Positions 52,579 through 61,211 of a DNA stretch of 64,000 bases are shown piece after piece. Made by a program: the position numbers and the translations under genes. Each line of letters opens with the position of its first letter. The first letter of the stretch is position 1. Under the pieces are notes generated by a model. The model was not told the DNA's origin, did no database searches, and was given only the letters and a program-made list of their open reading frames with translations. The stretch comes from Bradyrhizobium sp. CCGB12 (GTDB lineage: Bacteria > Pseudomonadota > Alphaproteobacteria > Rhizobiales > Xanthobacteraceae). The stretch is from the NCBI RefSeq assembly GCF_024199845.1, contig NZ_JANADO010000001.1:3534001-3598000 (forward strand), read 5' to 3'.

Positions 52579-53715
52579 TCAGGCCGCGGCAATAACGCCC
52601 TTGAGCTGGTCCCGGACCTGACCTGCAATGGCGCGATAGATCGCCGCATGAGGTCCGTCCGGCTCGCTGTCCACGACGGGATTGCCGGCATCCGAGCTGG
52701 CACGAATCGCCATGTGCAGGGGGATCTCGCCCAGGAATGGGACTGCGAGCTTCTCGGCCTCGTGCCGCGCCCCGCCATGGCCGAAAATGTCCGACCGCGT
52801 GCCGCAATGGGGGCACTGGAAATAGCTCATGTTCTCGACGATGCCGAGCACGGGGACGTTGACCTTCTTGAACATGGCAAGCCCCCGCCTTGCGTCGATC
52901 AGGGAGAGGTCCTGCGGGGTCGAGACGATCACGGCGCCCTTCAGCGGCACGTTCTGCGCCAGCGTGAGCTGCGCATCGCCGGTGCCCGGAGGCATGTCGA
53001 CGACGAGAACATCGAGCTTGCCCCATTCGACGTCGCGCAGCATCTGCGTCACCGCCGACATGACCATGGGACCGCGCCAGATCATCGCGGTCTCCTCCTC
53101 GACCAAAAAGCCGATCGACATGATGGCGAGGCCGAAGCGCCGGAGCGGAATCATCTTGCGTTCGTCGTTCAGCTCCGGCTTGTCGTGCAGACCGGTCAGC
53201 CGCGGCATGGACGGACCGTAGATGTCGGCATCGAGCAGCCCGACCTTGAGACCGAGATCGCGCAGGCCGAGCGCCAGATTGAGCGCGGTGGTCGACTTGC
53301 CCACCCCGCCCTTGCCGGAGGCGACCGCGATCACGGCGGCGACGCCGGGGATCTCAGACTGCCGCGCCATCGGCGACCCGCCGCCTTGCGGCGGCTTGTG
53401 GGCATGGACCGGCTGCACACCAGGCGTGCCGCGGCTCGGCTGCGGGGGTGGCGGCGGCGCTGAGCCCGGCTTGCGCTCGGCGGTCAGCGCCACCATCACG
53501 GTGGTGACGCCGGGAATGGCGCGGACAGCGGCTTCCGCTTCGGCCCGGATGGCCTCCCAGGCCCGCGCCTCGGCGGCATCGACGTTGATCGAGAAGAACA
53601 CCTTGCCGTCGGAGGCGCTGATCGCGCTCAGCACATTGGCATTGGTGAGCGCGACCCCGCGCGGCGACTTGATCCGGCCAAGGCTGTCGAGAACCTGTTG
53701 CTGCGTCACGCTCAA
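52579..53715 (-). CDS. apbC: Mrp/NBP35-type Fe-S scaffold ATPase
   Basis: A 378-residue P-loop ATPase of iron-sulfur cluster carriage. The N-terminal MIP18/DUF59-like domain (VTQQQVLDSLGRIKSPRG, VTTVMVALTAERKPG) is followed by a Pro/Gln/Gly-rich linker and the deviant Walker A SGKGGVGKST around residues 134-141, DADIYGPSMPRLTG, VDMPPGTGDAQL and the CPHC cluster-binding pair in YFQCPHCGTRSD. The TTG at 53715 is favoured over ATGs further upstream because AGGAGA sits seven bases before it and the protein N-terminus then fits the family. Downstream of the VOC gene. Confidence 0.9.
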   Translation of the reverse strand: MSVTQQQVLDSLGRIKSPRGVALTNANVLSAISASDGKVFFSINVDAAEARAWEAIRAEAEAAVRAIPGVTTVMVALTAERKPGSAPPPPPQPSRGTPGVQPVHAHKPPQGGGSPMARQSEIPGVAAVIAVASGKGGVGKSTTALNLALGLRDLGLKVGLLDADIYGPSMPRLTGLHDKPELNDERKMIPLRRFGLAIMSIGFLVEEETAMIWRGPMVMSAVTQMLRDVEWGKLDVLVVDMPPGTGDAQLTLAQNVPLKGAVIVSTPQDLSLIDARRGLAMFKKVNVPVLGIVENMSYFQCPHCGTRSDIFGHGGARHEAEKLAVPFLGEIPLHMAIRASSDAGNPVVDSEPDGPHAAIYRAIAGQVRDQLKGVIAAA

Positions 53716-53767
53716 AGCGCATCTCCTGATTTCAAGATGCCCCATTAGAGCGGAAACGCCCAAAAGG

Positions 53768-54217
53768 CTACTGCCTGCCGATGTCGTCAGCCATCTCCGC
53801 GGGCGCCGCCCCCTGCTCCCTGGCCGCCTCGTAATTCAGCTCGATCATGACCCCGTTGGGGTCGTGGACGAAGATCTGCCAGAGGTCGCCGCCGGGCACC
53901 TGACGGGAGTCGAACTTCATCCCCTTGGACGTCAGCCGCTGCTTCATGGCGTCAAAGCCACGGCTGACGAAGGCAACATGGTGGACAACGCCGGAATCCG
54001 GCTTTTGTGGCTCGGCGGTCGGCGAAATATCGACGAGGTGCACCACCGGCTTGCCCTCGCTGTACATCCAGGCGCCCGGGAAGGCGAAATTCGGCCGGGC
54101 ACCATTTTCCAGGCCCAGCACGTCCTCGTAGAAGCGGACGGTCTCGGCCAGTTTCCGGGTCCGGATGTTGAAATGATCGAGCACGCCGACGCTCACGCCG
54201 CCCAAACCCACGCCCAT
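53768..54217 (-). CDS. VOC family protein
   Basis: A 149-residue single-domain vicinal-oxygen-chelate protein. VGVLDHFNIRTRKLAETVRFYEDVLGL is the first metal-side strand and helix (its His is a likely ligand), VVHHVAFVSRGFDAMKQRL the second half, and GGDLWQIFVHDPNGVMIEL the C-terminal Glu region. The start at MGVGLGG is chosen because GGGAGCGC lies before it and it begins the domain. Relation to methylmalonyl-CoA epimerase or glyoxalase I is not decidable. Confidence 0.85.
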   Translation of the reverse strand: MGVGLGGVSVGVLDHFNIRTRKLAETVRFYEDVLGLENGARPNFAFPGAWMYSEGKPVVHLVDISPTAEPQKPDSGVVHHVAFVSRGFDAMKQRLTSKGMKFDSRQVPGGDLWQIFVHDPNGVMIELNYEAAREQGAAPAEMADDIGRQ

Positions 54218-54402
54218 GCCTGCGCTCCCTTTTTTGAAGTCCTTGAGGTCCGCCATCCTAGCACAGGGGGCGGCCAAACGAAGCCGTTGCCCTCCGGCCT
54301 CAAGGGTTTATGGTGCGCCCCGATCCGCCCTCACGGCGGAACCAGGCGCCCTGCTCGCCCGGCAAGAACCGTAAAACCCAAACTACGGACAAGGTACCAT
54401 AC

Positions 54403-55275
54403 ATGGCTAAAATCGCTTTCCTCGGTCTCGGCGTGATGGGCTTCCCCATGGCCGGACACCTCGTGAAAAAAGGGGGCCATGAGGTCACCGTCTACAACCG
54501 CACTGCGGCCAAGGCGAAGGAGTGGGCGGACAAGTTCGGCGGCAAGACTGCACCGACCCCGAAGGCCGCGGCCGAAGGCCAGGATTTCGTGATGTGCTGC
54601 GTCGGCAACGACAACGATCTGCGCGCGGTCACGATCGGCACCGACGGCGCGTTTGCCGGCATCAAGAAGGGCGCGACCTTCGTCGACCACACCACCGCCT
54701 CGGCCGAGGTCGCGCGCGAGCTCGATGCCGCCGCCACCAAGGCCGGCTTCAAGTTCGTCGACGCACCGGTCTCCGGCGGCCAGGCCGGCGCCGAGAACGG
54801 CGTGCTGACGGTGATGTGCGGCGGTGCGCAGGACGCCTATGCCGGCGCCGAGCCGATCATCACCGGCGCCTATGCGCGGATGTGCAAACTGCTCGGCCCC
54901 GCCGGAAGCGGCCAGCTGACCAAGATGGTCAACCAGATCTGCATCGCCGGTCTGGTGCAGGGTCTCTCCGAGGGTATCCACTTCGCCAAGAAGAGCGGCC
55001 TCGACGTCGCCGCCGTGATCGAGACCATTTCCAAGGGCGCGGCGCAGTCCTGGCAGATGGAGAACCGCTACAAGACCATGAACGAGAACAAGTACGATTT
55101 CGGCTTCGCGGTCGAGTGGATGCGCAAGGACCTCTCGATCTCGCTGGCCGAAGCCCGCCGCAACGGCGCCAACCTGCCGGTGACGGCCCTCGTCGACCAG
55201 TTCTACGCCGAGGTCGAGAAAATGGGCGGCAAGCGCTGGGATACGTCGAGCCTGCTCGCACGCCTCAATCGCTGA
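54403..55275 (+). CDS. NAD(P)-dependent 3-hydroxyacid dehydrogenase
   Basis: A 290-residue enzyme of the 6-phosphogluconate/3-hydroxyisobutyrate dehydrogenase family. The dinucleotide fold AFLGLGVMGFPMAGHLVKKG, CCVGNDNDLRAVTIG, FVDHTTASAEVARELD and DAPVSGGQAGAENGVLTVM form the N-terminal half; the substrate region has KMVNQICIAGLVQGLSEG, the catalytic Lys within the conserved helix. It may act on 3-hydroxyisobutyrate, tartronate semialdehyde or another 2-hydroxy-3-oxo acid. The start MAKIAFLGL is unambiguous. It stands before nhaD. Confidence 0.88.
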   Translation: MAKIAFLGLGVMGFPMAGHLVKKGGHEVTVYNRTAAKAKEWADKFGGKTAPTPKAAAEGQDFVMCCVGNDNDLRAVTIGTDGAFAGIKKGATFVDHTTASAEVARELDAAATKAGFKFVDAPVSGGQAGAENGVLTVMCGGAQDAYAGAEPIITGAYARMCKLLGPAGSGQLTKMVNQICIAGLVQGLSEGIHFAKKSGLDVAAVIETISKGAAQSWQMENRYKTMNENKYDFGFAVEWMRKDLSISLAEARRNGANLPVTALVDQFYAEVEKMGGKRWDTSSLLARLNR

Positions 55276-55297
55276 CATCTGAAGATCTGAAACGACC

Positions 55298-56575
55298 TTG
55301 CTGATCGCGATCGCCGCCATCTTTGTCCTCGCCTATGCGGCGATCGCACTCGAGCACCCGCTCGGCGTCAACAAGAGTGCCTCCGCGCTGCTCGGCGCGG
55401 GGGTGCTGTGGACCATCTATGCGGTCGCGACGGGCGACCACGCCTTGGTCGGACGCCAGCTCGACGAGTCCGTCGCCTCCACCGCGCAGATCGTCTTCTT
55501 CCTGATCGGCGCGATGACAATCGTGGAGGTGATCGACGCCCATGATGGTTTCGAGGTCATCACCTCACGCATCAGCACGACGAGCCACGTCCGCCTGATT
55601 TGGCTGATCGGCTTCGTGACCTTCTTCCTCAGCGCGATCCTGGACAACCTGACCACCACCATCGTCATGGTCTCGCTGATCCAGCGGCTGATCGCCAAGC
55701 GCGACGACCGCCTGCTGTTCGCCTCGCTGATCGTCATCGCTGCGAATGCCGGCGGCGCATGGACCGTTATCGGCGACGTCACCACGACCATGTTGTGGAT
55801 CGGCGGGCAGATCTCGCCCTTGAAAATCATGAGCGCGGTGTTCCTGCCCTCGCTCGTCAATCTGCTGGTGCCGCTGGTCCTCATTGCGTTTGCGTTGAGA
55901 GGCAAGACCATCGCGGCACCGCCGAAGGACGGAGGATTGCAGGGCGTCGATCCGTTCGAGCGCAACGTGATGTTCTATCTCGGCCTCGGCGTACTGATCG
56001 CAGTGCCCGCCTTCAAGACGGTCACCCATCTGCCGCCCTTCATGGGCGTGCTGCTCGGACTCGGTCTCGTCTGGCTGGTCGGCGAGATCATCCATCGCAA
56101 GAAGGAGGAGCATGTCCGCCAACCGCTCACGCTTGCGCACGCGCTGACCCGGATCGACATGGGCTCGATCGTGTTCTTCGTTGGAATCCTGCTCGCGGTG
56201 GCCTGTCTCGAACATGTCGGACTGCTGTCCAAGCTGGCCAACTGGCTCGAAGCCGCGATCGGCCGCCAAGACATCATCGTCGTCGTGCTTGGCCTCCTCA
56301 GCGCCGTCATCGACAACGTCCCGCTCGTGGCGGCGACCATGGGCATGTACGACCTTGCGCATTACCCGACCGACAGCTTCCTTTGGGAATTCATCGCCTA
56401 TTGCGCCGGCACCGGCGGCTCGATCCTGATCATCGGCTCGGCCGCCGGCGTCGCCGCGATGGGGCTCGAGCGGATCGAGTTCCTCTGGTACGCCCGCCGC
56501 ATCGCGCCGGTCGCACTCCTGGGCTATCTGGCGGGAGCACTGGTATACATGGCGCAGTACGCCGCGCTGCATTGA
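55298..56575 (+). CDS. NhaD-type sodium/proton antiporter
   Basis: A 425-residue inner-membrane antiporter with 11-13 spans. Blocks are ALEHPLGVNKSASALLGAG, FFLIGAMTIVEVIDAHDGFE, FLSAILDNLTTTIVMVSL and GAWTVIGDVTTTMLW, all conserved in the ArsB/NhaD group, and the C-terminal SAVIDNVPLVAATMGMYDL with GGSILIIGSAAGVAAMG. The TTG start has a weak ribosome-binding site but gives the family N-terminus; it lies 22 bases after the dehydrogenase gene. Confidence 0.88.
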   Translation: MLIAIAAIFVLAYAAIALEHPLGVNKSASALLGAGVLWTIYAVATGDHALVGRQLDESVASTAQIVFFLIGAMTIVEVIDAHDGFEVITSRISTTSHVRLIWLIGFVTFFLSAILDNLTTTIVMVSLIQRLIAKRDDRLLFASLIVIAANAGGAWTVIGDVTTTMLWIGGQISPLKIMSAVFLPSLVNLLVPLVLIAFALRGKTIAAPPKDGGLQGVDPFERNVMFYLGLGVLIAVPAFKTVTHLPPFMGVLLGLGLVWLVGEIIHRKKEEHVRQPLTLAHALTRIDMGSIVFFVGILLAVACLEHVGLLSKLANWLEAAIGRQDIIVVVLGLLSAVIDNVPLVAATMGMYDLAHYPTDSFLWEFIAYCAGTGGSILIIGSAAGVAAMGLERIEFLWYARRIAPVALLGYLAGALVYMAQYAALH

Positions 56576-56595
56576 GCGCTGCCGGCCGATCCAAA

Positions 56596-56611
56596 TTAAC
56601 GCCGGGTTAAC
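56596..56611. promoter_or_regulatory. CtrA-type box TTAA-N7-TTAAC
   Basis: TTAA-CGCCGGG-TTAAC matches the alphaproteobacterial CtrA consensus TTAA-N7-TTAAC exactly. It lies about 55 bases before the first possible start and about 100 before the preferred start of the cell-cycle-type kinase. A second dyad, CCTTAAG...CTTAAGG, at 56626-56645 is nearby. Confidence 0.65.
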
Positions 56612-56711
56612 GTAATTCTTTAGCTCCTTAAGTCACCTCTTAAGGATTTCTTGCCAGAGATAGACAATGCAGAAGGCCCGCGTCCGGCGTGGGCAGGAAT
56701 CGTGTTGCTTG

Positions 56712-58307
56712 ATGAGTAACCCCGCTGAAAAGCCCGAGGTTGTGCAGCTGCCGGCCGAGCCGGTGAGCGCTCCATCGGCGAGCAGCCGAAGGGCTGCGGC
56801 GCAGCGGGTGCGCGAGGCCCGCGACAAGTTAACGTCGACCAGCGGAACCCGGCCGGCCTTCGACGCCGAGATGCTGCGCCAATATGCCCAGACGCGGCTG
56901 TCGGCTTCCTATGTCGTGATGCTGCTTGTGGTCGCGACCGGCGTGCTGTTCGGGCTCTGGATGCAACCGATCCCCGCCGCAGCCTGGACCGCCGGCATGC
57001 TCTGCATCCACAGCGCGATGATCCGCAGTTGCCGCCGGTTCCTGATCGAGGCCAGCTCTCCAGCCGCAACGCGCGCATGGCGAACGCGCTTCGTCGTGCT
57101 CGACCTGCTCTATGGCCTGTGCTGGATGGCGATCCTGATCCATCCCGTGCTCGACATGGTCACGGAAACGCTGATGATGTTCCTGATGCTGCTGGTGATC
57201 GCAGTATCGAGCATGCTGGCCGCCAACCTGCCGATCGCCGCCGTTGCTGCCACCGCGCCGGTCGCGGTCGCGATGGCGCTGAGCTTCGTGATGACCGGCT
57301 CGCTGGACAATTACATCCTGGCGGCACTCGCGCTCGCGGCCGAAGGCTATTTCGTGCTGCTGGCCCACCGCCTGCACTCCTCGACATTCGCCACGCTGGA
57401 GGCCCGCGCCGAGAAGGACGCGCTGATCGGCGAGCTCGAACAGGCCAAGGCGATCTCGGACGAAGCACGCCACCGCGCCGAATCCGCCAACGTCGCCAAG
57501 TCGCGCTTCCTCGCGCAGATGAGTCACGAGTTGCGTACGCCGCTGAACGCGATCCTCGGCTTCTCCGAGGTGATGAAGAGCGAGATTTTTGGCGCGCATG
57601 CGGTGCCGGTATACAAGGAATATTCCGCCGACATCCACAATTCCGGCGTGCACCTGCTCAACCTCATCAACGAGATTCTCGATCTGTCGCGGATCGAAGC
57701 CGGCCGCTACGAACTCAACGAGGAAGCGGTGTCGCTGGTCGGCATCGTCGCCGACTGCCACCATTTGATGAAGCTGCGCGCTTCCAGCCGCGGCATCACA
57801 ATCCACGAAGTGTTCGAGCAGGCGATGCCGCGGCTCTGGGCCGACGAGCGCGCGATCCGCCAGGTCGTGCTCAATCTGCTCTCCAATTCGATCAAGTTCA
57901 CCCCGCAAGGAGGCGAGATCTGGCTCAAGGCGGGATGGACGGCTTCGGGTGGACAATATCTCTCGGTGAAAGATTCCGGCTCCGGAATCCCCGAGGACGA
58001 GATCCCGGTCGTGCTCGCCTCGTTCGGCCAGGGCTCCAACTCGATCAAGTCGGCCGAACAGGGCGCGGGCCTCGGCCTGCCCATCGCCAAGAATCTGATC
58101 GACCTGCATGGCGGCACGTTCACGCTGAAATCGAAGCTGCGCATCGGCACCGAGGTGATCGTCACCTTCCCGCCAGAGCGTGTGATGAGCGCGCTGGCGC
58201 CGCTGTCGGATGATTCTCCGCCGCTTCAGCCGGAGAGCTCGCTCGTTCCCGACGAGAAGCGCCGACCGCGGCACAAGCCGATCATGAGCGCAGGCACGGG
58301 CTCTTAA
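56712..58307 (+). CDS. DivJ/PleC-like membrane histidine kinase
   Basis: A 531-residue kinase. The N-terminal ~60 residues are soluble, then about six membrane spans (SYVVMLLVVATGVLFGLWM through DNYILAALALAAEG), a short coiled coil (LIGELEQAKAISDEARHRAE), HisKA with HELRTPLNAILGF (phospho-His), and HATPase with NLLSNSIKFT, DSGSGIP and GAGLGLPIAK. The DHp sequence around GVHLLNLINEILDLSRIEAG plus EVMKSEIFGAHAVPVYKEY is of the DivK-interacting DivJ/PleC/PdhS class. A CtrA box lies upstream. An upstream ATG (56667) is an alternative start. Likely acts in polarity or cell-cycle signalling. Confidence 0.85.
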   Translation: MSNPAEKPEVVQLPAEPVSAPSASSRRAAAQRVREARDKLTSTSGTRPAFDAEMLRQYAQTRLSASYVVMLLVVATGVLFGLWMQPIPAAAWTAGMLCIHSAMIRSCRRFLIEASSPAATRAWRTRFVVLDLLYGLCWMAILIHPVLDMVTETLMMFLMLLVIAVSSMLAANLPIAAVAATAPVAVAMALSFVMTGSLDNYILAALALAAEGYFVLLAHRLHSSTFATLEARAEKDALIGELEQAKAISDEARHRAESANVAKSRFLAQMSHELRTPLNAILGFSEVMKSEIFGAHAVPVYKEYSADIHNSGVHLLNLINEILDLSRIEAGRYELNEEAVSLVGIVADCHHLMKLRASSRGITIHEVFEQAMPRLWADERAIRQVVLNLLSNSIKFTPQGGEIWLKAGWTASGGQYLSVKDSGSGIPEDEIPVVLASFGQGSNSIKSAEQGAGLGLPIAKNLIDLHGGTFTLKSKLRIGTEVIVTFPPERVMSALAPLSDDSPPLQPESSLVPDEKRRPRHKPIMSAGTGS

Positions 58308-58351
58308 CGAGATGGTTGCAGACATGCCCGACCATCCCTCACTATGCCCGC

Positions 58352-58555
58352 ATGAGCAAAGAAACCCCGTGCGTCGCCGTCTGCATGATCGATCCCAAGA
58401 CCAAGCTCTGCTTCGGCTGCGGCCGGACCTTGCCGGAGATCGCGCGCTGGCACGCCATGGACAGCGCGGAACGGCTGGCGGTCATGGCGCTGTTGCCGGC
58501 GCGCATGAAGCAAGCAGGACTCCCGCCGATCGCGGCATCGCCGAAGCATATCTGA
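58352..58555 (+). CDS. DUF1289 protein
   Basis: A 67-residue protein with the DUF1289 pattern: Cys7-x3-Cys11 and Cys20-x2-Cys23 (PCVAVCMIDP, LCFGCGRT), then LPEIARWHAMDSAERLAVM. Such small proteins probably bind zinc or an Fe-S cluster; their role is unknown. Upstream start codons exist but MSKETPC fits the family. It is 28 bases before the aspartic protease gene and likely co-transcribed. Confidence 0.85.
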   Translation: MSKETPCVAVCMIDPKTKLCFGCGRTLPEIARWHAMDSAERLAVMALLPARMKQAGLPPIAASPKHI

Positions 58556-58583
58556 CCGGCACGGGCACGCGCGGAGGCGCGCA

Positions 58584-59138
58584 ATGATCCGCTTCCTGCT
58601 CGTTCTCATCATGCTCGCCGGCACCGCAGGCGCCGTCGTCGCTTATGGCGATCCCGACCAGATCGTACGCGCCAGTCACAAGGTCTCGCACATCTTCCGC
58701 GCGCAGACCGCCGCCCCGGCCCCCGCCGTGCATATCCCGCGCGGGCAAGGCGGCGAGTTCGCGCTGCGTGCCAAGATCAACGGCGTGGCTGCACCGATGG
58801 TGATCGATACCGGCGCGACCTCCGTCGTGCTGACCTGGGAAACCGCGAAAGCGATCGGGCTGCCGCTCGATATGCTCGAATACAACGTCGACCTGGAGAC
58901 CGCGGGCGGCCACACCAAGGCAGCCCGGCTTACGCTCGACCGTCTCGCCGTCGGCAAGCTGGTCGAGAAATCGGTGCCGGCCCTCGTCGTGCAGCGCGGC
59001 CAGATGAAGACCAATCTGCTCGGCATGAGCTTCCTCGACCGCCTGGAAAGCTGGGGCGTGCGCGCGGACACACTGATGCTGACCGGGTATCCGGAGCTCC
59101 AGAGCAGCTCCCGCCGCTCGCGCTCGGCGGTCGACTAA
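58584..59138 (+). CDS. Membrane-anchored clan AA aspartic protease (TIGR02281-like)
   Basis: A 184-residue retropepsin-like protein with an N-terminal membrane anchor (MIRFLLVLIMLAGTAGAVVAY). The catalytic Asp75 is in VIDTGATSVVLTWETAKAIGL, and LLGMSFLDRLESWGVRADTL is the conserved C-terminal part. One D-T-G copy indicates an obligate homodimer. In this family (perP-like) members act in the periplasm, and Caulobacter PerP is involved in cell polarity, which is interesting next to a DivJ/PleC-like kinase; orthology is not claimed. Confidence 0.87.
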   Translation: MIRFLLVLIMLAGTAGAVVAYGDPDQIVRASHKVSHIFRAQTAAPAPAVHIPRGQGGEFALRAKINGVAAPMVIDTGATSVVLTWETAKAIGLPLDMLEYNVDLETAGGHTKAARLTLDRLAVGKLVEKSVPALVVQRGQMKTNLLGMSFLDRLESWGVRADTLMLTGYPELQSSSRRSRSAVD

Positions 59139-59209
59139 TCCTTCCATCCCAACCACGAGGTTGGATAACTCGCTGTGAATGCGCAGAGATGTGCATCTGC
59201 ACCATTTAC

Positions 59210-59227
59210 AAACCGCCCAGTCGGTTT
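59210..59227. promoter_or_regulatory. Inverted repeat AAACCG-N6-CGGTTT, candidate TetR-type operator
   Basis: AAACCG CCCAGT CGGTTT is a perfect six-base-pair dyad in the region upstream of the porin gene, 80 bases before its start. The spacing and the ACCG/CGGT ends resemble many TetR-family operators; no such regulator is adjacent. Confidence 0.4.
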
Positions 59228-59306
59228 ATAACAGACCCATTCCCGGATCGGGATTGGATGAGTGCTGCTGTCCTGAGGGATGCGGCCAAGTGGGAGATTG
59301 AGAGTC

Positions 59307-59975
59307 ATGACTGCCAGAGCAGCCATACGCCGTACGATGCACGCCCTGCCCTTTGCCGCGGCGTTCGCCACGAGCAGCGCCGCTGCTGCGGACCTGTCGC
59401 CGCACTATGCAGCGCCCGTCTCCGCCTACACGGCGCCGCAGCCGGTGTATTCGTGGACGGGCCTTTATGCGGGCTTCAACGCCGGCTATGCCGAGAGCGG
59501 CGACGATGCCTTCAACAATCTGGTCGGAGTGAGCGGCGGCAAGGTCAAGGGCGCCGTCGGCGGCGTGCAGATCGGCTACAACTACCAGCTCTCGCCAATG
59601 CTCGTGGTCGGCATCGAGAACGACTTCGAGGGTGGAGACGTCAAGAACCACGACACCCTCAACAGCGCCGCGGTGAGCATTCCCTGGTACATGACCGGCC
59701 GCGCCCGCGCCGGTATCGCCACGCTGGATTCACGGCTGCTGCTCTTCGGGACCGCGGGTCTTGCCACCGGTGAATTGAAGGACGGCCCGATCAACAAGAT
59801 GAAGATGGGCTGGACCGCGGGTGGCGGCGTCGAGTGGGCGTTCCTGCCGAAATGGTCGGCCAAGGCCGAATATCTCTACACCGAGTTCATGCACGACGAT
59901 TTACCGGACTGGAACGCCGCGAAATTCCACACCTTCCGCGTCGGCGTGAACTATCACTTCGACTTGTTTCGCTGA
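59307..59975 (+). CDS. Outer-membrane beta-barrel protein (Omp25/porin-like)
   Basis: A 222-residue protein with signal peptide (MTARAAIRRTMHALPFAAAF...SSAAAADL). After ADLSPHYAAP comes WTGLYAGFNAGYAESG, the classic first strand of the Omp25/RopB family, alternating strands of an eight-stranded barrel (GAVGGVQIGYNYQL, GIENDFEGGDV, RARAGIATLDSRLLLFGTAGLATG) and ending FHTFRVGVNYHFDLFR, a terminal aromatic motif. Surface-exposed small porin, possibly a main outer-membrane protein. GGAGATTGAGAG precedes the start at 59307. Confidence 0.88.
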   Translation: MTARAAIRRTMHALPFAAAFATSSAAAADLSPHYAAPVSAYTAPQPVYSWTGLYAGFNAGYAESGDDAFNNLVGVSGGKVKGAVGGVQIGYNYQLSPMLVVGIENDFEGGDVKNHDTLNSAAVSIPWYMTGRARAGIATLDSRLLLFGTAGLATGELKDGPINKMKMGWTAGGGVEWAFLPKWSAKAEYLYTEFMHDDLPDWNAAKFHTFRVGVNYHFDLFR

Positions 59976-59987
59976 GACCGATCGATG

Positions 59988-60015
59988 AAGAGCCGGATGT
60001 CGCGATCCGGCTCTT
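59988..60015. terminator. Bidirectional hairpin between porin and dusA
   Basis: AAGAGCCGGAT and ATCCGGCTCTT form a perfect 11-base-pair stem with a six-base loop (GTCGCG). It lies between the two convergent stop codons. Confidence 0.75.
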
Positions 60016-60029
60016 GGCGATGTTTGCAG

Positions 60030-61034
60030 CTAGGCAGCGGCTTCCGCTGGCACCCGCGCACCGACGCACGCGATCGCATCGCGCAACACGTCGAGACCGG
60101 CGCCCGGCTTCACCCCCTGCTCGGCAAGATGCCGCCGGAAGGCGCGCGCGCCGGGCACGGCGTGAAATGCGCCGACGAAATGCCGCGTGATCGCATGCAG
60201 CCGCGTGCCGCGCGCGAGCTGTGCCTCGATATACGGCATCATTGCTTCGAATGCGTCCTGCATGGTCGCATGCGGCGCGGCTTCGCCGAAGATCTCGGTA
60301 TCGATGGACAGCAGCCGCCATGGCTCCTGATAGGCGGCCCGGCCGAGCATCACGCCGTCGACATGGGCAAGATGCGCCTTCGCCTCGTCGATGCCCGGGA
60401 TACCGCCATTGATGATGACGGGCACACCGGGCATCGCGCGCTTGAGCCGATAGACGCGATCATAGTCAAGCGGCGGGATGTCGCGGTTCTCCTTCGGCGA
60501 CAGGCCGTTGAGCCAAGCCTTGCGGGCGTGCACGATCAGCGCGTCGCAGCCGGACGCCACCACCGCACGCGCGAGGGCATCGAGCGCGACCTCAGGATCC
60601 TGGTCGTCGATCCCGATGCGGCACTTCACCGTGACGGGAACCGTGACAGCGCGCTTCATGGCGTCAACGCAGCTCGCCACCAGCTCCGGCTCCGCCATGA
60701 GGCAGGCGCCGAAACGACCGTCCTTCACGCGATCGGAGGGGCAGCCTACATTGAGATTGATCTCGTCATAACCGAACGCCGCGCCGATCCGCGCGGCCTG
60801 TGCGAGGTCGTGCGGATCCGACCCGCCAAGCTGAAGCGCCACCGGGTGCTCGCATGCGTCGAATCCAAGCATCCGCTCCCGGTCGCCATGAATGATTGCA
60901 CCGGTGGTCAGCATCTCCGTGTAGAGCAGCGCCCGTCGCGTAAGATGGCGGTGGAACACCCGACAATGCCGGTCGGTCCAGTCCATCATGGGTGCAACGT
61001 TAAATATATGTTGCGATGAAATACTACCTAACAT
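60030..61034 (-). CDS. dusA: tRNA-dihydrouridine synthase A
   Basis: A 334-residue FMN enzyme reducing uridine 20/20a in tRNA. NVAPMMDWTDRHCRVFHRHLT is the family N-terminus, YTEMLTTGAI, GGSDPHDLAQAA, INLNVGCPSDRVKDGRFGACLM with the catalytic Cys, CRIGIDDQD and INGGIPG the rest. The first ~12 residues (LGSISSQHIF) differ from the usual DusA start and come from an AT-rich stretch. dusA is a recognised attachment site for prophages and islands, which replace its 5' end at attL. The adjacent phage-type sequence is consistent with this; the ATG at 61034 has no good ribosome-binding site. Confidence 0.93.
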   Translation of the reverse strand: MLGSISSQHIFNVAPMMDWTDRHCRVFHRHLTRRALLYTEMLTTGAIIHGDRERMLGFDACEHPVALQLGGSDPHDLAQAARIGAAFGYDEINLNVGCPSDRVKDGRFGACLMAEPELVASCVDAMKRAVTVPVTVKCRIGIDDQDPEVALDALARAVVASGCDALIVHARKAWLNGLSPKENRDIPPLDYDRVYRLKRAMPGVPVIINGGIPGIDEAKAHLAHVDGVMLGRAAYQEPWRLLSIDTEIFGEAAPHATMQDAFEAMMPYIEAQLARGTRLHAITRHFVGAFHAVPGARAFRRHLAEQGVKPGAGLDVLRDAIACVGARVPAEAAA

Positions 61035-61124
61035 TGATATCACTGGAGATTGTTGTTGAGGCCCGTTGCTACCTTCGCACTTGGAGTTGCGAGAAACGCA
61101 GCAAAACAGGAATTTAGGAACATA

Positions 61125-61163
61125 AGTCCTACAATGTAGGACTCAAAAAGAAAATGTAGGACT
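61125..61163. promoter_or_regulatory. Phased operator: AGTCCTACA-A-TGTAGGACT plus a third TGTAGGACT
   Basis: A perfect palindrome with one-base centre (61125-61143) is followed exactly 20 bases on by another TGTAGGACT (61155-61163), i.e. two helical turns. It is just upstream of the small phage-type gene and is typical of a repressor operator. Confidence 0.65.
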
Positions 61164-61211
61164 AACGATAATACATGAAATCAATGACTTAGCAAAAAGG
61201 AGGCTAAGAAG

